Source: Lutraria lutraria (taxonomy: Eukaryota > Mollusca > Bivalvia > Venerida > Mactridae). Taken from it: DNA of 64,000 nt. Shown piece by piece: positions 33,736-45,639 of the stretch. The number at the start of each line of letters is the position of its first letter. Within the stretch, counting starts at the first letter, position 1. Where the stretch lies: the NCBI GenBank assembly GCA_964023205.1, contig OZ026847.1, forward strand, positions 8,430,819-8,494,818, read 5' to 3'. The translations under genes were made by a program, and so were the position numbers. Below the pieces are notes generated by a model. It did not search any database and was not told the DNA's origin. It worked only from the letters and a program-made list of their open reading frames with translations.

Positions 33736-34344
33736 ACTGTTTGAATGTTGATCATGATATTATTAAATAAACAAATTGCCATGCCAAGGTTCGTTATTTC
33801 TTTCTCTGGTATTATACATAAGTTTTGTTTGTATACCATTTTGTTATGAATTTGGTAGTTATACCATATCATATAATACATACCCCAAACAATCTTACAT
33901 ACGTATTTAAATTTGAATGTGCGAAATTGTTCAATATTTTGAAGTGAATGCAGTGTGTATCATCTACCTTCCTGCAGTGTATTTTTTCATCTACCTTCCT
34001 CTTAGACTTGCATGCAATGTGTATCATCTACCTTCCTCTCAGAATGACCAGACTTGACTGACAAGTTGAGATGTCCTTGTACATTTGTTAACATGTTGTA
34101 CTTGGATATGCCCATTTTGAGCTCTGGGCTTCTATTTGGACATACTATTGAGGGCTATGATTTTGGGCATTCACTGACATGTCTGCTTTGTTACGTCATT
34201 ATATCTCAGCCTTCAAGCTTTGTACACAAGTAACATCCAGGCTGTGATAGAAGAATTAGCTACAATCTTGGTTATATCGTCTATAGGGGTTATTTCCAGA
34301 GGACATCAATGCAATACAGAAAGGCAATGAAATATTTAGTACAT

Positions 34345-34552
34345 TGCAATGGTTCTAGAATGTTACCATGGTTCTATGGTGTACCCATTGTTCGAAAATG
34401 TCATCATTGTTCTAGAATGTTGCCATTGTTCTAGAATGAAGACATTGTTCTAGAATGTTGCCATTGTTCTACAGTGTACCCATTGTTCGAATATGTCTTC
34501 ATTGTTATAGAGTGTTGCCATGGTTCTAGAATGTCACCAAAGTTATAGAATA
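34345..34552 (+). repeat. Short minisatellite, CCATTGTTCTAGAATGT units
   Basis: About ten to eleven units of 18-20 bp, TTGCCATTGTTCTAGAATG with variants ACCATGGTTCTA, ACCCATTGTTCGAA and TCTTCATTGTTATAGAGTGT. Intergenic between FECH and the channel gene. Confidence 0.85.
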
Positions 34553-34639
34553 CTTAAATGTCTCATAACATTCAACAAAGAAAAACAAACTTTAATTCAC
34601 ATCTGTAGTCATTTACATATTACACTGCTGTAATAGAAT

Positions 34640-34960
34640 TACTGATTGAGTTCTGTTTCAAGATGCACACAGTCAACGATACCCGAGATGTAAAATGATT
34701 TTTTGTCGTACATTGTTTGTATCTGGTTACATGCTCATTAAAACAGGATAGCTATGCTGCTCTTTAAAGCGTGTGGAAACATAAAAACGCGAGAAAGTAG
34801 ATGTAGCTCTACCGTTTCTCGGGCCTCATAAAAAGTCAAGGATCGCATGGAAAAATAAGGACAGGACGTACATGTACGTGTAACCAGAAACATAATTTTT
34901 GTTAGGCATGATATAATTATGTGACATGGTTTCTTTTCCATGCCGGTCTTAGCAGGGACT
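34640..34960. repeat. Dispersed repeat with ACGCGAGAAAGTAG
   Basis: Contains TTACATGCTCATTAAAACAG, AAAACGCGAGAAAGTAGATG, CGTTTCTCGGGCCTCATAAA and GTAACCAGAAACATAATTTT. The same order of motifs is seen at 44700-44830 and 45640-45802, with partial copies near 9355-9470 and 27755-27860, marking a dispersed family of at least 200 bp. No coding sense. Confidence 0.6.
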
Positions 34961-35233
34961 CTGGTCTTAGTGACATGGTGACTTATTTATGTATGACTCA
35001 CACAATGAAAACGCACCACACATAGATATACATTAATACATAATACGTCTTACATTACAAATATATGTATACGTGCCACTATGTGTAAATCTCTAATTAC
35101 GAAATAATGAAGAATTTAATGTATTACATTTCGTTTAAACATATCTGTATTCTGACCTACAATAAACATGTACGTATGGGTCTAACACATAAAAGAGAAA
35201 CAGTTTTAGCCTAGGCTGAAAATGAAAATGAAT

Positions 35234-35405
35234 TTTTTTGGAGTGCTCCTACCTACTCACGAAAATCCTAGTAAATAAATGAAATCAAATGTTGTTGTTG
35301 TTTTTTTTTGGGGGGGGGGGCATTTTTTTTACTTTTGTTACATAGTAAAAAAATCCTTACCTACCTACCCAGTGCTAAAATTCCGGGTCGGAGCACTCCA
35401 AATGA
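35234..35405. mobile_element. Inverted-repeat element, TTTGGAGTGCTCCTACCTAC
   Basis: The left end TTTTTTTGGAGTGCTCC pairs with the right end GGTCGGAGCACTCCAAATGA. CCTACCTACTCAC and CTTACCTACCTACCCAG lie inside, with a T9G10 run at about 35302-35320. About 170 bp. Confidence 0.55.
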
Positions 35406-35772
35406 ACTTATTTTTATCATCAGCACTGTATGTGTTTAATAAAGACTTTCTTTTTATACCTCACAGATACAAGTCACGTTATTTTATTCTTATATAAAAA
35501 TCTACTCACAAATATGCTGCTCAGTCAATGCAGTACATTTTTTTACTTAATGGTTACTAGTATTATTTACAAAATATATGGTTCGTATACAAAATCTGAC
35601 TATAAACAAATTAAAACAATCCATTGGAATACATTATGAGGAATAGTAGCTGAATGTGTTTTTGATTAAAATGTACACTATACGTCACGGGTACTTCATG
35701 TTATATAACTATTTACACCGTTTGCCTATTAATGAAACATCCAGTTGTTGAATTATTAAATGAAAACATTGC

Positions 35773-38700
35773 CTAATCTTCCTTTCCCCGATTGTTTCCC
35801 GATTTCATTACAGAAAAGAACACGACAGGAATGGCTATTTTGATAAAATATACGAGTACCAGACACCACTTGTCAATGGCGACACTGACTTCCTGCCACG
35901 TGACTTGGTGCGCACGAGACTTTTGTGAGGTTTCCTGCGCGCCATTTTTCTCGTTTGCGTTTTCTTCATCATTGTTGTCCAGACATTTTTCAGTTTCTTC
36001 TGAAGTATGGCTGCCATGTAGTTTGTCTTGCCGTCCAAGGAGAAATCGTGTTAACAATACAAAGCCACGGATACATCCGGGTATGGGACGGGCATCTTTA
36101 ATGTGATTGATTTTAGTGTTGATTATTACGATAAAGACGATGCTTGAATTCAGAATGTACCAGATGAAAATCATGATGGATATAAGTGGCATTGGATTCG
36201 AATTTTTTGGTAAATTATCACTTATTATTGTCATGTAAACCGACAAAGCCAGCAACATTGTGATGGAATATCCTACTCGTTCGCCGGAATTCTTCGGCAT
36301 CAAAAATACCAATGGCGCCAGCAATGCTAGGACAATAATAGGTAGCAAAATGTTAACTAACATAAACAAAGGTTTCCGTTCGAACTTGAACCTGATTTCC
36401 ATGTAAGATTCTCTACTTCCTTTAATTGTTTGGCCGATTACTTTCCACGCGCCATTTTCTTTTTCAAATGAACTTTGTTCATCCCAGTTGGCATTGACAA
36501 CGATCCTGTACGCGTCATTTCCGGAAAAGAACAATCTGATTGGACACTCCTGGATGTCGAATGGAAAGAATGTTGTGTCAAGGTCACACGTTGTTTGTAA
36601 TGTTAGCAATCTGGTCCAGTGAGTGGTTCCGTTATAGTAATAACTCACAGACGCCTGTAAAAATAATGAGTAAATACTTGATATTTATATTTGATGATTG
36701 AATGGTAAATGTACCAAACATTGAATGTCACTTTCATATTATGGTATGCTTATTATAAAAAATGTCGATTGTTATAATTCGACTTACTTTGATGGATATG
36801 CAAATTGTAGATAACTGCCAACACTATATAATTATGCGTAAAAACGCTTCTATATTTACTATTACAGGTAATACACAATTAGAACATTTACTTATGATCC
36901 AATTCCCTATTTTCAAATTCATCTGATCTGATATTATTGTACATGTAATATGGATAAATGTCTAAAAAAAAAGAAAATAATACATTTTATTGTTTCTTTT
37001 TATTTGCAGTACGTTAAAACTACTGATAATATAAATATTGTTTCTCTTTTTCAGGATTGCAATACTTACCGAGGACATATCCCCGTGTCCCTTTATCTCG
37101 TTCTGATGTGGATTTAACAGCATTATGTTCGGTTTCCAGACGTCCGTCAATCCCAATGTGATGTTATACATTTTCTGAATAAAAACAATAAATGCTTATC
37201 ACATATTGTGAATAAGTATAGAATGAATTATATCGTCACAATTTTAGAACAATGCGTGGACATATATACATGTGTATCTACATGTTAACCGACTTATTGT
37301 CATTGTTACATTTTCGAATTTTATCAGATGGTGCTTGCTTTGAAGAGTTTATTTAGACAATTCTTCGGAATTGAGTAACCATTATAGAGTGAAGCGATCT
37401 TGGTAACTAAGAAGAATTTTCTAAATGGACACTGTTAGCCCTCCCATCGCTCTTTAACATGTCAGTGCACAAATGAGCAAAAATGGAACATTATTAAAAC
37501 ACTTCTACGTAAGTAAACAATGGTAGTACACTGCGTCATCAGTTGACCCCGGACTTTCTAACTGTAAAACATCATCTCTCGACTCACAGGTAAATTGTAC
37601 TATTTTTGTATGAAACTTTTCAAGTAAGTTTGTACATGTAGTTAGAATATTTGATAAAAGCCTGAAAACGGCAAATGTCCGGGTGGGACCATTCAGAAAA
37701 ACACTTTATCCCGTTTTCGATGTGCCTTAACATCATGAAATGTATTTACATTTTATAGTAACAATAGCCAATCCTTGCTGCGCTGTATTATTTTTACTTT
37801 TACTAGTTCTTATAATAAAAACACATTTTCGTCTTAGACGCGGGGATGATGTAGTGTACTATCATTGGATTAGAAACAAGAAAATAATAGCCACCCGATC
37901 GGCTTAAAATGTAAGACAAACTTTTTCTGAGTGATTTAACTCTAAATACTCGTATCATAGTTTCCAAATACAAGAATAACTAATTCGCCTCTTGACAATG
38001 TCTTCGTAGACAAGGCATTAGATTATATTAAGATATGCAAATAGATGCTAAAAAGGAATAACAAAATACAGTATACTTTATTGTACAATAAATGTTTGAG
38101 TAACGTACCTTTGGATAGTATTCTGGTACCCACATAATACTGGCGTCAGTCCACTGAAACATTAATGAATTAGGAATTAGTATTAAACCAGGAACCATTT
38201 CCTGATCATTATGTTGAGCATATTTTCAAATAGTTCATGTTTATAAAAAAGAACTCATACTTTACTCTGAGAGTGCTTCTTACCATTTTGTCAACGCTGT
38301 GTAACTTCTGCGTATTAAACTACTAACCATTCTTTGGTAATAATGGTATACATGCACTCCCTTGGCACGAATATAAATTACAACATGAAGACATATGAAG
38401 ACTTTTAAGATGAGATACATATGATCCGTATAATATTGACGTAATGCATTATAACATGTATAAGAATATGGATACTAGTATATCGGATGACGTCGGCTAT
38501 AATCGATGAGCAATATCGAGTCCTGCTTGCACGAAGACTTTAAGATGAGACACGTTTGACCTATATATAAAGGTAAAGGTTTTGTTTATTATAGTGTCCC
38601 TTTTTGAAAGGGACAGCCACGCTGAGTTATGAGATGTGTACCTATCTATTGTGCGCACAGTAACTCCCGGATCCCTTCTCTTATTGCCAGGTGCCCGGAT

Positions 38701-39236
38701 TGGATGGGCATTCGGTGACCATTATTTAACTTATATATAGTTGGCGACCGTATCAGTTCTAATAATTATACATGTATATTATACATAAATCGAAAGCGTC
38801 TTCAAGGCCAGTCTTCACTGGAGTTCGAACCTTCGATCTTTCCGAAGGCAGACACCCAAACCAGTCGGGCACGCTTTCGATTTCTGCATAATATTGACAT
38901 GACTTGTATGAATCACAACATGTACAAGTAAATGGATGTAGTGGTTGACGTCGGCTGTAATCGATGAGCAATATCGAGTCCTGTTTACCAAGAGGTTTGA
39001 GTTTGTGAAATATGATTTCAACAACATAAGAATAAACCTTAGATAAGTTGTGAAAGATGAAGATAATAATGGAGGAGAGATTGAACTTTGTATGATGAGT
39101 GATATGGGTGATTCAATTTGATTCAATGCTAACAACGTGTTCTATGACAGGTTGCCAAATGGAAATTATATATATATATTTTTTTTATCTGTTGATTAAC
39201 GTCCCATTCGACAGTTATGGCCATTTCAGAGCAACC

Positions 39237-39282
<46 letters not shown>

Positions 39283-40187
39283 GGAGGGGGTTATGAGAAA
39301 CAGGAGATGCGGGCATTGATATCAATAGTTTTTTCTTGGTTCTTTATCGTGCCCGGCGCAAAGCACCGAAACACGCCTCGCTCTTATTTCTGTGATTTTC
39401 TAGATACAGTACTTGGCTTTAAAAATAAAATTGATAGTTGGGATACGAACACTGAAATGGCGTCCCTGAATATTGAAAGGCGCAGCTCAGATTCGTATCC
39501 ACGGCCTTTCGTTTAGTAGTCCAGTGTGTTACCACTCGACCACTTATCACCTCTCAAGTAGAAAATAGCCACGAGCTCAGGGTGCATATTGTATAATTTA
39601 AGGTGGATCGCGATACAGGAAATAATCCGAAAAACAACGAAAAACATATCGCTCCGCTAGGTGGCGCTTTTGAGCGGTTTCCATGGAAATATCATTTGAA
39701 TAAATCATTTCCGCCTTAGCCAATACCTTAAAGGTTGTTCATGCAAAATTTATTTATTGTACGTTGACGTCTAAAAAAATGACCATTTTTCTGGAGGAAA
39801 CCCGCGATCCACCTTAAGTTGTACTATTCAGTTTAACTGTACTTTACAAAAATATGACATTCAGTATGTTTATTTCAATCATTTATAAACATTCAAGGTA
39901 AATAATTCATTTAAAAAACTTGAACATCTACTTACGCTCATTATAAAGCCCATTACAGTCGACAACTTCTCCTCTACTTCATCAATGTCACCTAAAGCGA
40001 TTGGATAAGCTTGAACATTAACAACGAATGGTTCAGCGAGGTTACCAGATGGTAGAGTGTTCTTACTGTAGTTAGCAAGAAGTTCTGTTATCAGCTGATT
40101 AATATCAGCAATAGTTGGTACATCGTCCTGGGAAATACTTCCTATAATACTGCTACAGAAGACGAGGATAAAACCATGTAGCTTCAT
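35773..40187 (-). CDS. Nicotinic acetylcholine receptor-like Cys-loop channel subunit (4 coding exons, 427 aa)
   Basis: Ligand-gated ion channel subunit of the plasma membrane. Exons in transcript order: 39936-40187, 38109-38153, 37070-37174, 35773-36654, all phase 0, totalling 427 codons plus stop. Start MKLHGFILVFCSSIIGSIS is a signal peptide; an AG acceptor just upstream suggests a non-coding 5' exon. The extracellular part has WTDASIMWVPEYYPK and VWKPNIML, then the Cys-loop C157-C171 with 13 residues between, including FPFD. TM1 is about 230-253; TM2 about 259-280 (GERVGYSITMLLALSVYMT); TM3 about 290-312; TM4 about 397-420. The Glu before TM2 fits a cation channel. There is no vicinal cysteine pair in loop C, so it is not a classical alpha subunit. 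The N-terminal domain is short for the family. Bivalves have many such divergent genes, so the ligand cannot be assigned. Confidence 0.9.
37175..38108. other. Channel gene intron, nothing recognised
   Basis: Intron between the 45-bp exon and the next. Unique-looking AT-rich sequence; no repeat family from elsewhere in the window recognised. Confidence 0.4.
38386..39000. repeat. Duplicated segment flanking a hairpin in the first coding intron of the channel gene
   Basis: GACGTCGGCTATAATCGATG and AGCAATATCGAGTCCTGCTT at about 38489-38530 recur as GACGTCGGCTGTAATCGATG and AGCAATATCGAGTCCTGTTT at about 38947-38988. Each is preceded by ATAATATTGAC and AACATGTA motifs, so about 110 bp is duplicated. 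Between the copies are a self-complementary GTGTCCCTTTTTGAAAGGGACA at about 38592 and the 38787-38883 inverted repeat. It looks like an element inserted into, or bounded by, a duplication. Confidence 0.65.
38787..38883 (-). repeat. Inverted repeat enclosing a tRNA B-box-like motif
   Basis: AAATCGAAAGCG at the left and CGCTTTCGATTT at the right are perfect 12-bp inverted arms around 73 bp. Read on the minus strand the inside contains GGTTCGAACTCC, matching the pol III B-box, and CTGGTTTGGGTGTCTGCC, a weak A-box candidate. No cloverleaf forms, so this is not a tRNA gene; a tRNA-related SINE fragment is possible. Confidence 0.45.
39238..39290. repeat. (GA)n microsatellite
   Basis: GAGAGAGA tract of about 32 bp followed by ATAGAGATAGAGGGAGGGG. 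It lies in a channel-gene intron. Confidence 0.9.
39598..39817. mobile_element. MITE-like element, TTAAGGTGGATCGCG ends
   Basis: 220 bp with inverted ends TTAAGGTGGATCGCG and CGCGATCCACCTTAA, about 120 bp from the first coding exon of the channel gene. The ends share TTAAGGTGGA with the element at 40516-40870, suggesting related transposases mobilised both. Confidence 0.8.
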
Positions 40188-40515
40188 GATTGTTATCTGG
40201 AATAAATACATAAAAAATTTGTGGAATATATAAATATAAATGTACAACAATCTAAGTGAGTACTGCAACAGTAAATGTTCTAAAACGCCTTGTATGATAC
40301 AATTCTTGCTTGATGCTATAGGTTACATCCTCAGCAGAGCCCGAAGACATAAAACTTTGTATCCAAAACGTTGACCCTGTTCATGTCCTCTACGTAATCT
40401 TGTCATAACAATTGTGGTTGTACTCATACATGCAGGATTCTTACTGAATTTGTAACCGCGTAAACATCGCGACGTATAAGTCTTTTAAACCGAACTACAT
40501 GCACTTAATATAGAT

Positions 40516-40870
40516 TTAAGGTGGAACCAAACGGCTCGATAAATTTTCTTAAAATTTATGAGAACAACAGATGAAACATCTAAATTCATTCCAGATGAAA
40601 ATAAAAAAAAATCCCTCTAGCAGATTTTTGATAAACATAATCTAAAGTGAGAAGAAAAAAAAACAGTTAACGTTACATTTAAATGGTTTAATTAACTCAT
40701 GAACATCCAATTTATACCTAAGTGTAGGTAATTTTATTCTCCGCCATTATTAAATAGCTATATAAATTGATAGAGCGATAGGTATTTTCAGAGAGACACT
40801 ATAAATACCGTATAAATGACCGTTTTGGCGTCGAAAATGAGGTTATTTCAATCGTTTGGTTCCACCTTAA
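40516..40870. mobile_element. MITE-like element, TTAAGGTGGAACCAAACG ends
   Basis: 355 bp upstream of the channel gene. Inverted ends TTAAGGTGGAACCAAACG and CGTTTGGTTCCACCTTAA are perfect over 18 bp. No coding capacity. TTAA at both outer ends would fit piggyBac-like insertion into TTAA, but this is inference from the end sequence only. Confidence 0.85.
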
Positions 40871-40884
40871 GTTCCGAGTATGAG

Positions 40885-40984
40885 GGCAAGTTTAGAAACC
40901 CGAGGGCCAAGAAGAAACAAGTTTAGAAACCCGAGGGCCAAGAAGAAACAAGTTTAGAAACCCGAGGGCCAAGAAGAAACTGTT
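40885..40984 (+). repeat. 30-bp tandem repeat, three copies
   Basis: AAGTTTAGAAACCCGAGGGC with CAAGAAGAAAC follows itself three times, with near-perfect identity, between two MITEs (ending at 40870 and starting at 40984). Likely a recent slippage duplication. Confidence 0.95.
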
Positions 40985-41370
40985 TAAAGCCCCATTAGCT
41001 TTTTGCTGTAGAAAAATATATGCAAAAACATTTAATTGCTGATATTATCCCAAGATAATCATTTCCGACGAAACAAGCCCTTTTTCGTCTGAAAACACTA
41101 ATTTCACTGTGACTTTTGCTTTTGTAAACTTGAAATATGTAGAGCGTGTGACGTCCATTTACTACATGTGCATAGCATGACTGCGGGAAAACACAGGTGT
41201 TCTATAAATAGTATTTATTTCAATAATATTGAAAAAAATACGATAGTGGTTTCGGAAACATTTTTTCTTGCTATAAAGTATGCACGGGAGGAAAACACAT
41301 CGGATTCCTATGTTATAGAACAAACAGAAACTATTAGGACCAAAACAAATATAAGCTTATGGGACTTTAA
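40984..41370 (+). mobile_element. MITE-like element, TTAAAGCCCCATTAGC family, full copy
   Basis: 387 bp, closely similar to the copies at 12246 and 15404. The CRE motif is broken here (TGACGTCC near 41150). Confidence 0.85.
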
Positions 41371-42380
41371 TGTCAAGAAATGTAGAAATCTAATCAACAA
41401 GGTACACCTGCGAAATAACATAATTATAGCATAATTTAGAATTACAATCGAATTCTGCAATTAAAACGAAAACACAATAACAAAATGGAAACTGTTGGTC
41501 AAACGTTTATTTATTTAGTTTATTTATTTATTTATTATTATTAATATTTTAACTATTTCTAAAACATGGTACATAGGAAATATATTACACAAAATGAGCA
41601 TATAAAGTTACAGTGTTCAAACAAACAAAAAATATTACTGAATATACCAATTGAGACTGTAAAATTATTAAAGGTAAATAATATCAGTAAAAATTGAACC
41701 CATGTCAAAAACATTAAAATACAAGGATAACACAAAAAGGAAGTAAATCCTTATTTCCATTGTGGTCCTTTATAAAATTAATGTAAATAACCAAGAAAAC
41801 AACAACAAATTATATTAATATGAAAAAAAAAAGAAAATGGAATACAAATTTATCTTAGAGATAATTATTATCACAGAATAAAATTACTATCACAAAATCT
41901 GCATCATTATCTAAGAATTATTGATATTTAAAATGTGTATAAAAACATTTCAAACACTAGCAAGCAGATGGGCTTTGAAATTTAGTTACGCGTGTTTCAC
42001 TCAGTTTTGCTTTATTCTATTATCTTTGTGCTTAAAGGAAGCACCTGAAAATAATTATGTACCTTCCCCGAAATCATTTCTTAATTTCTACACCTGCTGC
42101 GGCATGTTTCCAAAATCATTTTAGTAATGGCAATCAGAAAAAGTCAACTGTCAGAAGCATGTTATATAATTAGACTCCTCATTCAAATCACATATGCAAC
42201 GAATAATTTCATTATAGTAAACATACATGTATTGCCAAATGCAACTTCACATTATGTGAAATTGCAGTTTAAAGTTATTCTGAGCTTCGTTCCTATCCGA
42301 TGAAGCAAAGGTATAACCAGTATCTTTATAGGCATATGTCCACAGCACCATTGTCATACCATTTAACGTTTCGAATTTAT
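41371..42380. other. Intergenic, no gene seen
   Basis: AT-rich DNA with a TTTATTTATTTATTTATTAT run at about 41506-41540. Only short chance reading frames. Confidence 0.4.
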
Positions 42381-42593
42381 ATACTGTGGAATCATTAATT
42401 TTCGTTGGGGATTTAATTTTGTGGATTTCGTGGGTCGGCTCATCCACGAAATCAAATCCCCACGAATTTATGTGAAGAGATAAGGCATTTCTTTTCAAAA
42501 ATCAAAATCCACGAATTTAAGTCCCAACGAAATAGCCAGTTTAGTACAAACCACGAAAATTGAGCCCAACGAAAATAAATGAAACTACAGTAT
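42381..42593 (+). mobile_element. MITE-like element, ATACTGTGGAATCATTAATT family, copy 3
   Basis: 213 bp from ATACTGTGGAATCATTAATT to AATAAATGAAACTACAGTAT; nearly complete. TATAT precedes it, so a TA target is possible. Confidence 0.85.
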
Positions 42594-42594
42594 G

Positions 42595-42750
42595 CAGTCA
42601 AACCTCTGTTCGTAGGTCACCATATAGATAGACAACATGTGGCCTTTATTGAATGGTGGCCTTTATTTGGAGATGATTTTCTTCTAAATAATCAATGGCG
42701 GTTTTAAAAGAACGACCTTTATTCACAGGATGACATTTATTCGGAGCTAA
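42595..42750. repeat. Dispersed repeat with GTCAAACCTCTG and CCTTTATT motifs
   Basis: Starts CAGTCAAACCTCTGTTCGTA directly after the MITE at 42381-42593. Repeated GTGGCCTTTATT phrases follow. Related to 46468-46650 and 31853-31935. Confidence 0.5.
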
Positions 42751-42985
42751 TACAACTTTTACTATACTTTATATTAAGTTCTTCCTCTTCTACATTTTAC
42801 CTTTTTAAACGTTCGTTACCCGTATGCTCTCAAAAATATTGTATTAATTCATATTTCAAATAATTTCTTGAGCGTAACCGTTACTCAGGGTTAACTTAGT
42901 AACTTTCCTTTTCATATTAGACACTGAAAGAAGTGTAAAATTGTCGTGACATTAATGTATGAGAGTAAAGTGTTTGTCGCAGCCC

Positions 42986-43273
42986 GCCCCCGGTTAGCTC
43001 AGTGGTTAGAGCGTTAGTCAACTGATCAAGAGGTTGTGAGTTCTAACCCCGGGGGAGGCCCATACCGTCCGTGACAAATACCATATACTAAATTGTCCTC
43101 CACCTCTGAATAATGTGGATTAGCTTGGTAGTAGCTTGCAGACAGAATGTGGTTAGTACTGGTTAAGGCCTTAATGAAGTTTATTGAAATTGGTTAGGAT
43201 AACAGTTACTGCCCTCCTCGATATAACTGAAATAATGTTGAAAATGGCGTTAAATCCGATGAAATAAAAAGTG
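42986..43273 (+). mobile_element. tRNA-derived SINE, about 290 bp
   Basis: The head is tRNA-like: CCCCCGGTTAGCTCAGTGG (A box TAGCTCAGTGG) then AGAGGTTGTGAGTTCTAACC (B-box region, one base off GTTCGAACC). A non-tRNA body follows (AATTGTCCTCCACCTCTGAA), ending in AACTGAAATAATGTTGAAAA with TGGCGTTAAATCC, a tail type shared by several molluscan SINEs as far as I recall. The B box has decayed, so it is probably inactive. Confidence 0.75.
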
Positions 43274-44468
43274 TGTTTGTCAATTTAAGTATAGACAACT
43301 TGATTTACCCAGTTTCATTTTAAAGCATGCTATATTTTGTACAGTATGATACACATTATAGGTTGTATATTCAGTCGCTAGTTTGTTTTGTTCCCACAGG
43401 AAAATATCCCTTCAGTTGTATGTAAAGTTTTAAATAATAACTTGTCAGCTGATACTCTATTCAACTTAATGCATATGATTTAATTTCTGGTGTTCTATTT
43501 TGCACGCAAGCAAAGTATTGTATACAATTCCTGAAGTAACTTAATACAAGAGTGTTCATTATAAATGTTGACAAGTGTCCATTCATTGTGTATGTTTGTC
43601 ATTTCTATATAATGTAGGCCTATAGATTACATTTCAGCCATTTGCATATGATTACTACGAATTTTATATACAATTTGAAGACCTATATGGTGCGTAAATA
43701 TTGTAGTTTCTTTCTTCTTTATATTCTATATTCTACATATAACAGAAAACAACTCTTTGTGAGTATTAGGCTTAACATACGACCTCAAAGAACATTTACA
43801 CCAAGTTACTTAAAGTTGGTCTGCAGTTCGCGATTCGTATTGCAAACTGCATCCCAGCCTGCGACTTGTATCTAAAATGCAGTACAAAGGTTATGGTATA
43901 TGTAGACCGGTAACAATGACAGTCATACTAAAATATACCTGGAGCGATCATGTTTGCCGGCTTTCCTTCTAATATGCACGTGCTTTCCGGGAACCTTGCT
44001 TTCGTTGTAGTGTTCCCCAACTTAAAACGTTTTGACAGCTTTTACAAGGAAAGCCGGGACCCACGCTTATTTTCGTCACTGCCGTCAATCGAAAAGATGG
44101 CGAGTTCACTACCTTGGAGTATTTCATACAATAAGGGAAAAATTAAGATTTTTCTTTCGACAGATTTGCGTTGTTTGATGTGTGAAATTGAAAAATAACA
44201 TCTGTAAACGTATAAAAATCACAGAATCGAGTGCCTATGCTAAATGACACAGTGTTAACCACGTATCTGTCACTCAGTATGTACACCGTAACATGAAACT
44301 AATGTAACCGATGTATGGTGTGCTTATACTGAATATGTTAGTGTTTTGTTGACAAAAACTATGTCACATCAACCTGCAATCCTCTTTGATTCAGTAACCG
44401 GTAAGGCGAGTATCAAATACATAACTAGTATTCAAGATCCGGATTTCAGAGGTATAATTTAATTTACA
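43274..44468. other. Intergenic, no gene seen
   Basis: No recognised gene or repeat. An 82-codon reading frame at 43950-44198 has no resemblance to a known family and no supporting context. Confidence 0.4.
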
Positions 44469-44665
44469 TTGATACAGAGGGAGAAATTTCGGGACCAAGA
44501 AAATCGTCCGGATTTCAGACGTTCCGGATTTCAGAGGGTCCGGATTTCAGACGTTTCCGGACTTCAGAGGGTCCGGATTTCAGTCGTTCCGGACTTCAGA
44601 GGGTCCGGATTTCAGAAGGTCCGGATTTCAGACGTTCCGGATTTCAGAGGATCCGGATTTCAGAA
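44469..44665 (+). repeat. Minisatellite of TCCGGATTTCAGA units
   Basis: About 11 units of 14-16 bp: GGTCCGGATTTCAGACGTT and variants, each with TCCGGA, the BspEI-type palindrome. A 74-codon frame with an RISDV-type repeat runs through it but is a by-product. Confidence 0.9.
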
Positions 44666-44699
44666 GTTACAATGTACAATAAATAACTTATAAACAGGT

Positions 44700-44830
44700 A
44701 TAGGTAGATTCGTTACTATTCTCGGAAGCCTTTGAAAAAGGTAAAAACGTGAGAAAATGGATGCATCCTTCCTCAGTCTAGGCTCGAGGGGGACACTAGG
44801 GTTGAACGGGGAACCAGAAACAACCCAAAG
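44700..44830. repeat. Dispersed repeat, GAGAAAATGGATGCATCC part
   Basis: Fragment of the family at 34640-34960: GAAAAAGGTAAAAACGTGAG, then CTCGAGGGGGACAC and GGAACCAGAAACAACC in the same order. Confidence 0.5.
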
Positions 44831-44975
44831 GTAATACTGCGTGCAATAATATATTATCTTAACTGCGAGAGACTGAGGCAAAAATGAGTTAAGTTGAAAA
44901 CTCTGAACATTCCGACGTTCATAATAATAATGATAATTGTATTTATCGAAGGTTACACATAAAGACAATGAAACA

Positions 44976-45328
44976 TTAAAGGGGCATACCCTACAACTTG
45001 GTGCATTTAGAATTAAGGCAAACTGATAATAAATTAGAAGCTTGTAAAGAAAAAAGCCGACGAAGAAAGTTTCAGCCAAAAATTCATCCAATTAAAAATA
45101 AAATCATAAAAAATATGTATTTGTGACACATACATTTAGTCATGGAAATTTTTGGGTGGAAGTGATTTATTATTCATAGCTAAGTTTTTTGCGGCTAGTA
45201 CCTAAACTAGTCATTTTATAACCCATGTTCTTCCAGCTATTATCCTTTATATATTGTTTTACATATACATCTAGCACATTTTTACACTTTCACAGAATGT
45301 TTGTCAGTTGTAGGGTATGCCCCTTTAA
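44976..45328. mobile_element. MITE-like element, TTAAAGGGGCATACCCTACA ends
   Basis: 353 bp with inverted ends TTAAAGGGGCATACCCTACA and TGTAGGGTATGCCCCTTTAA, perfect over 20 bp. The right half is repeated inverted at 49369-49457. Confidence 0.85.
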
Positions 45329-45639
45329 CAATGATGAAAATGAAACATTCCTTTTTTACAATGTGTCCCTCTTGAACAAAATAGTAGTAGCAAAGATTGA
45401 AAATTCAACAATTTGTAGACATCTAATACACAAAAGATAAGAACGTTGTATTATAAATAATAACCGGATATATAATATTCTATCGAAATGAAATGTAGAA
45501 TGTTACATGTACTAGTTTTATGATTTATCTCTATAAGATAAACTAGTATATCGTTACTTCAAGTTGACAGATTTATATCACTATCAATATTCCATCTCAT
45601 TTGAAAGTAATTTATTATTAATTTTTGTTAGGCCTCAAT

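Noticed and set aside
38800..38885. tRNA gene on the minus strand
   Set aside because: Only the B-box-like GGTTCGAACTCC fits; acceptor and anticodon stems do not pair.
42986..43060. Functional tRNA gene
   Set aside because: The B box is degraded (GTTCTAACC) and a SINE body and tail follow; no acceptor stem was found.
43950..44198. 82-codon frame
   Set aside because: Isolated, no recognised domain; expected by chance in this length of intergenic DNA.
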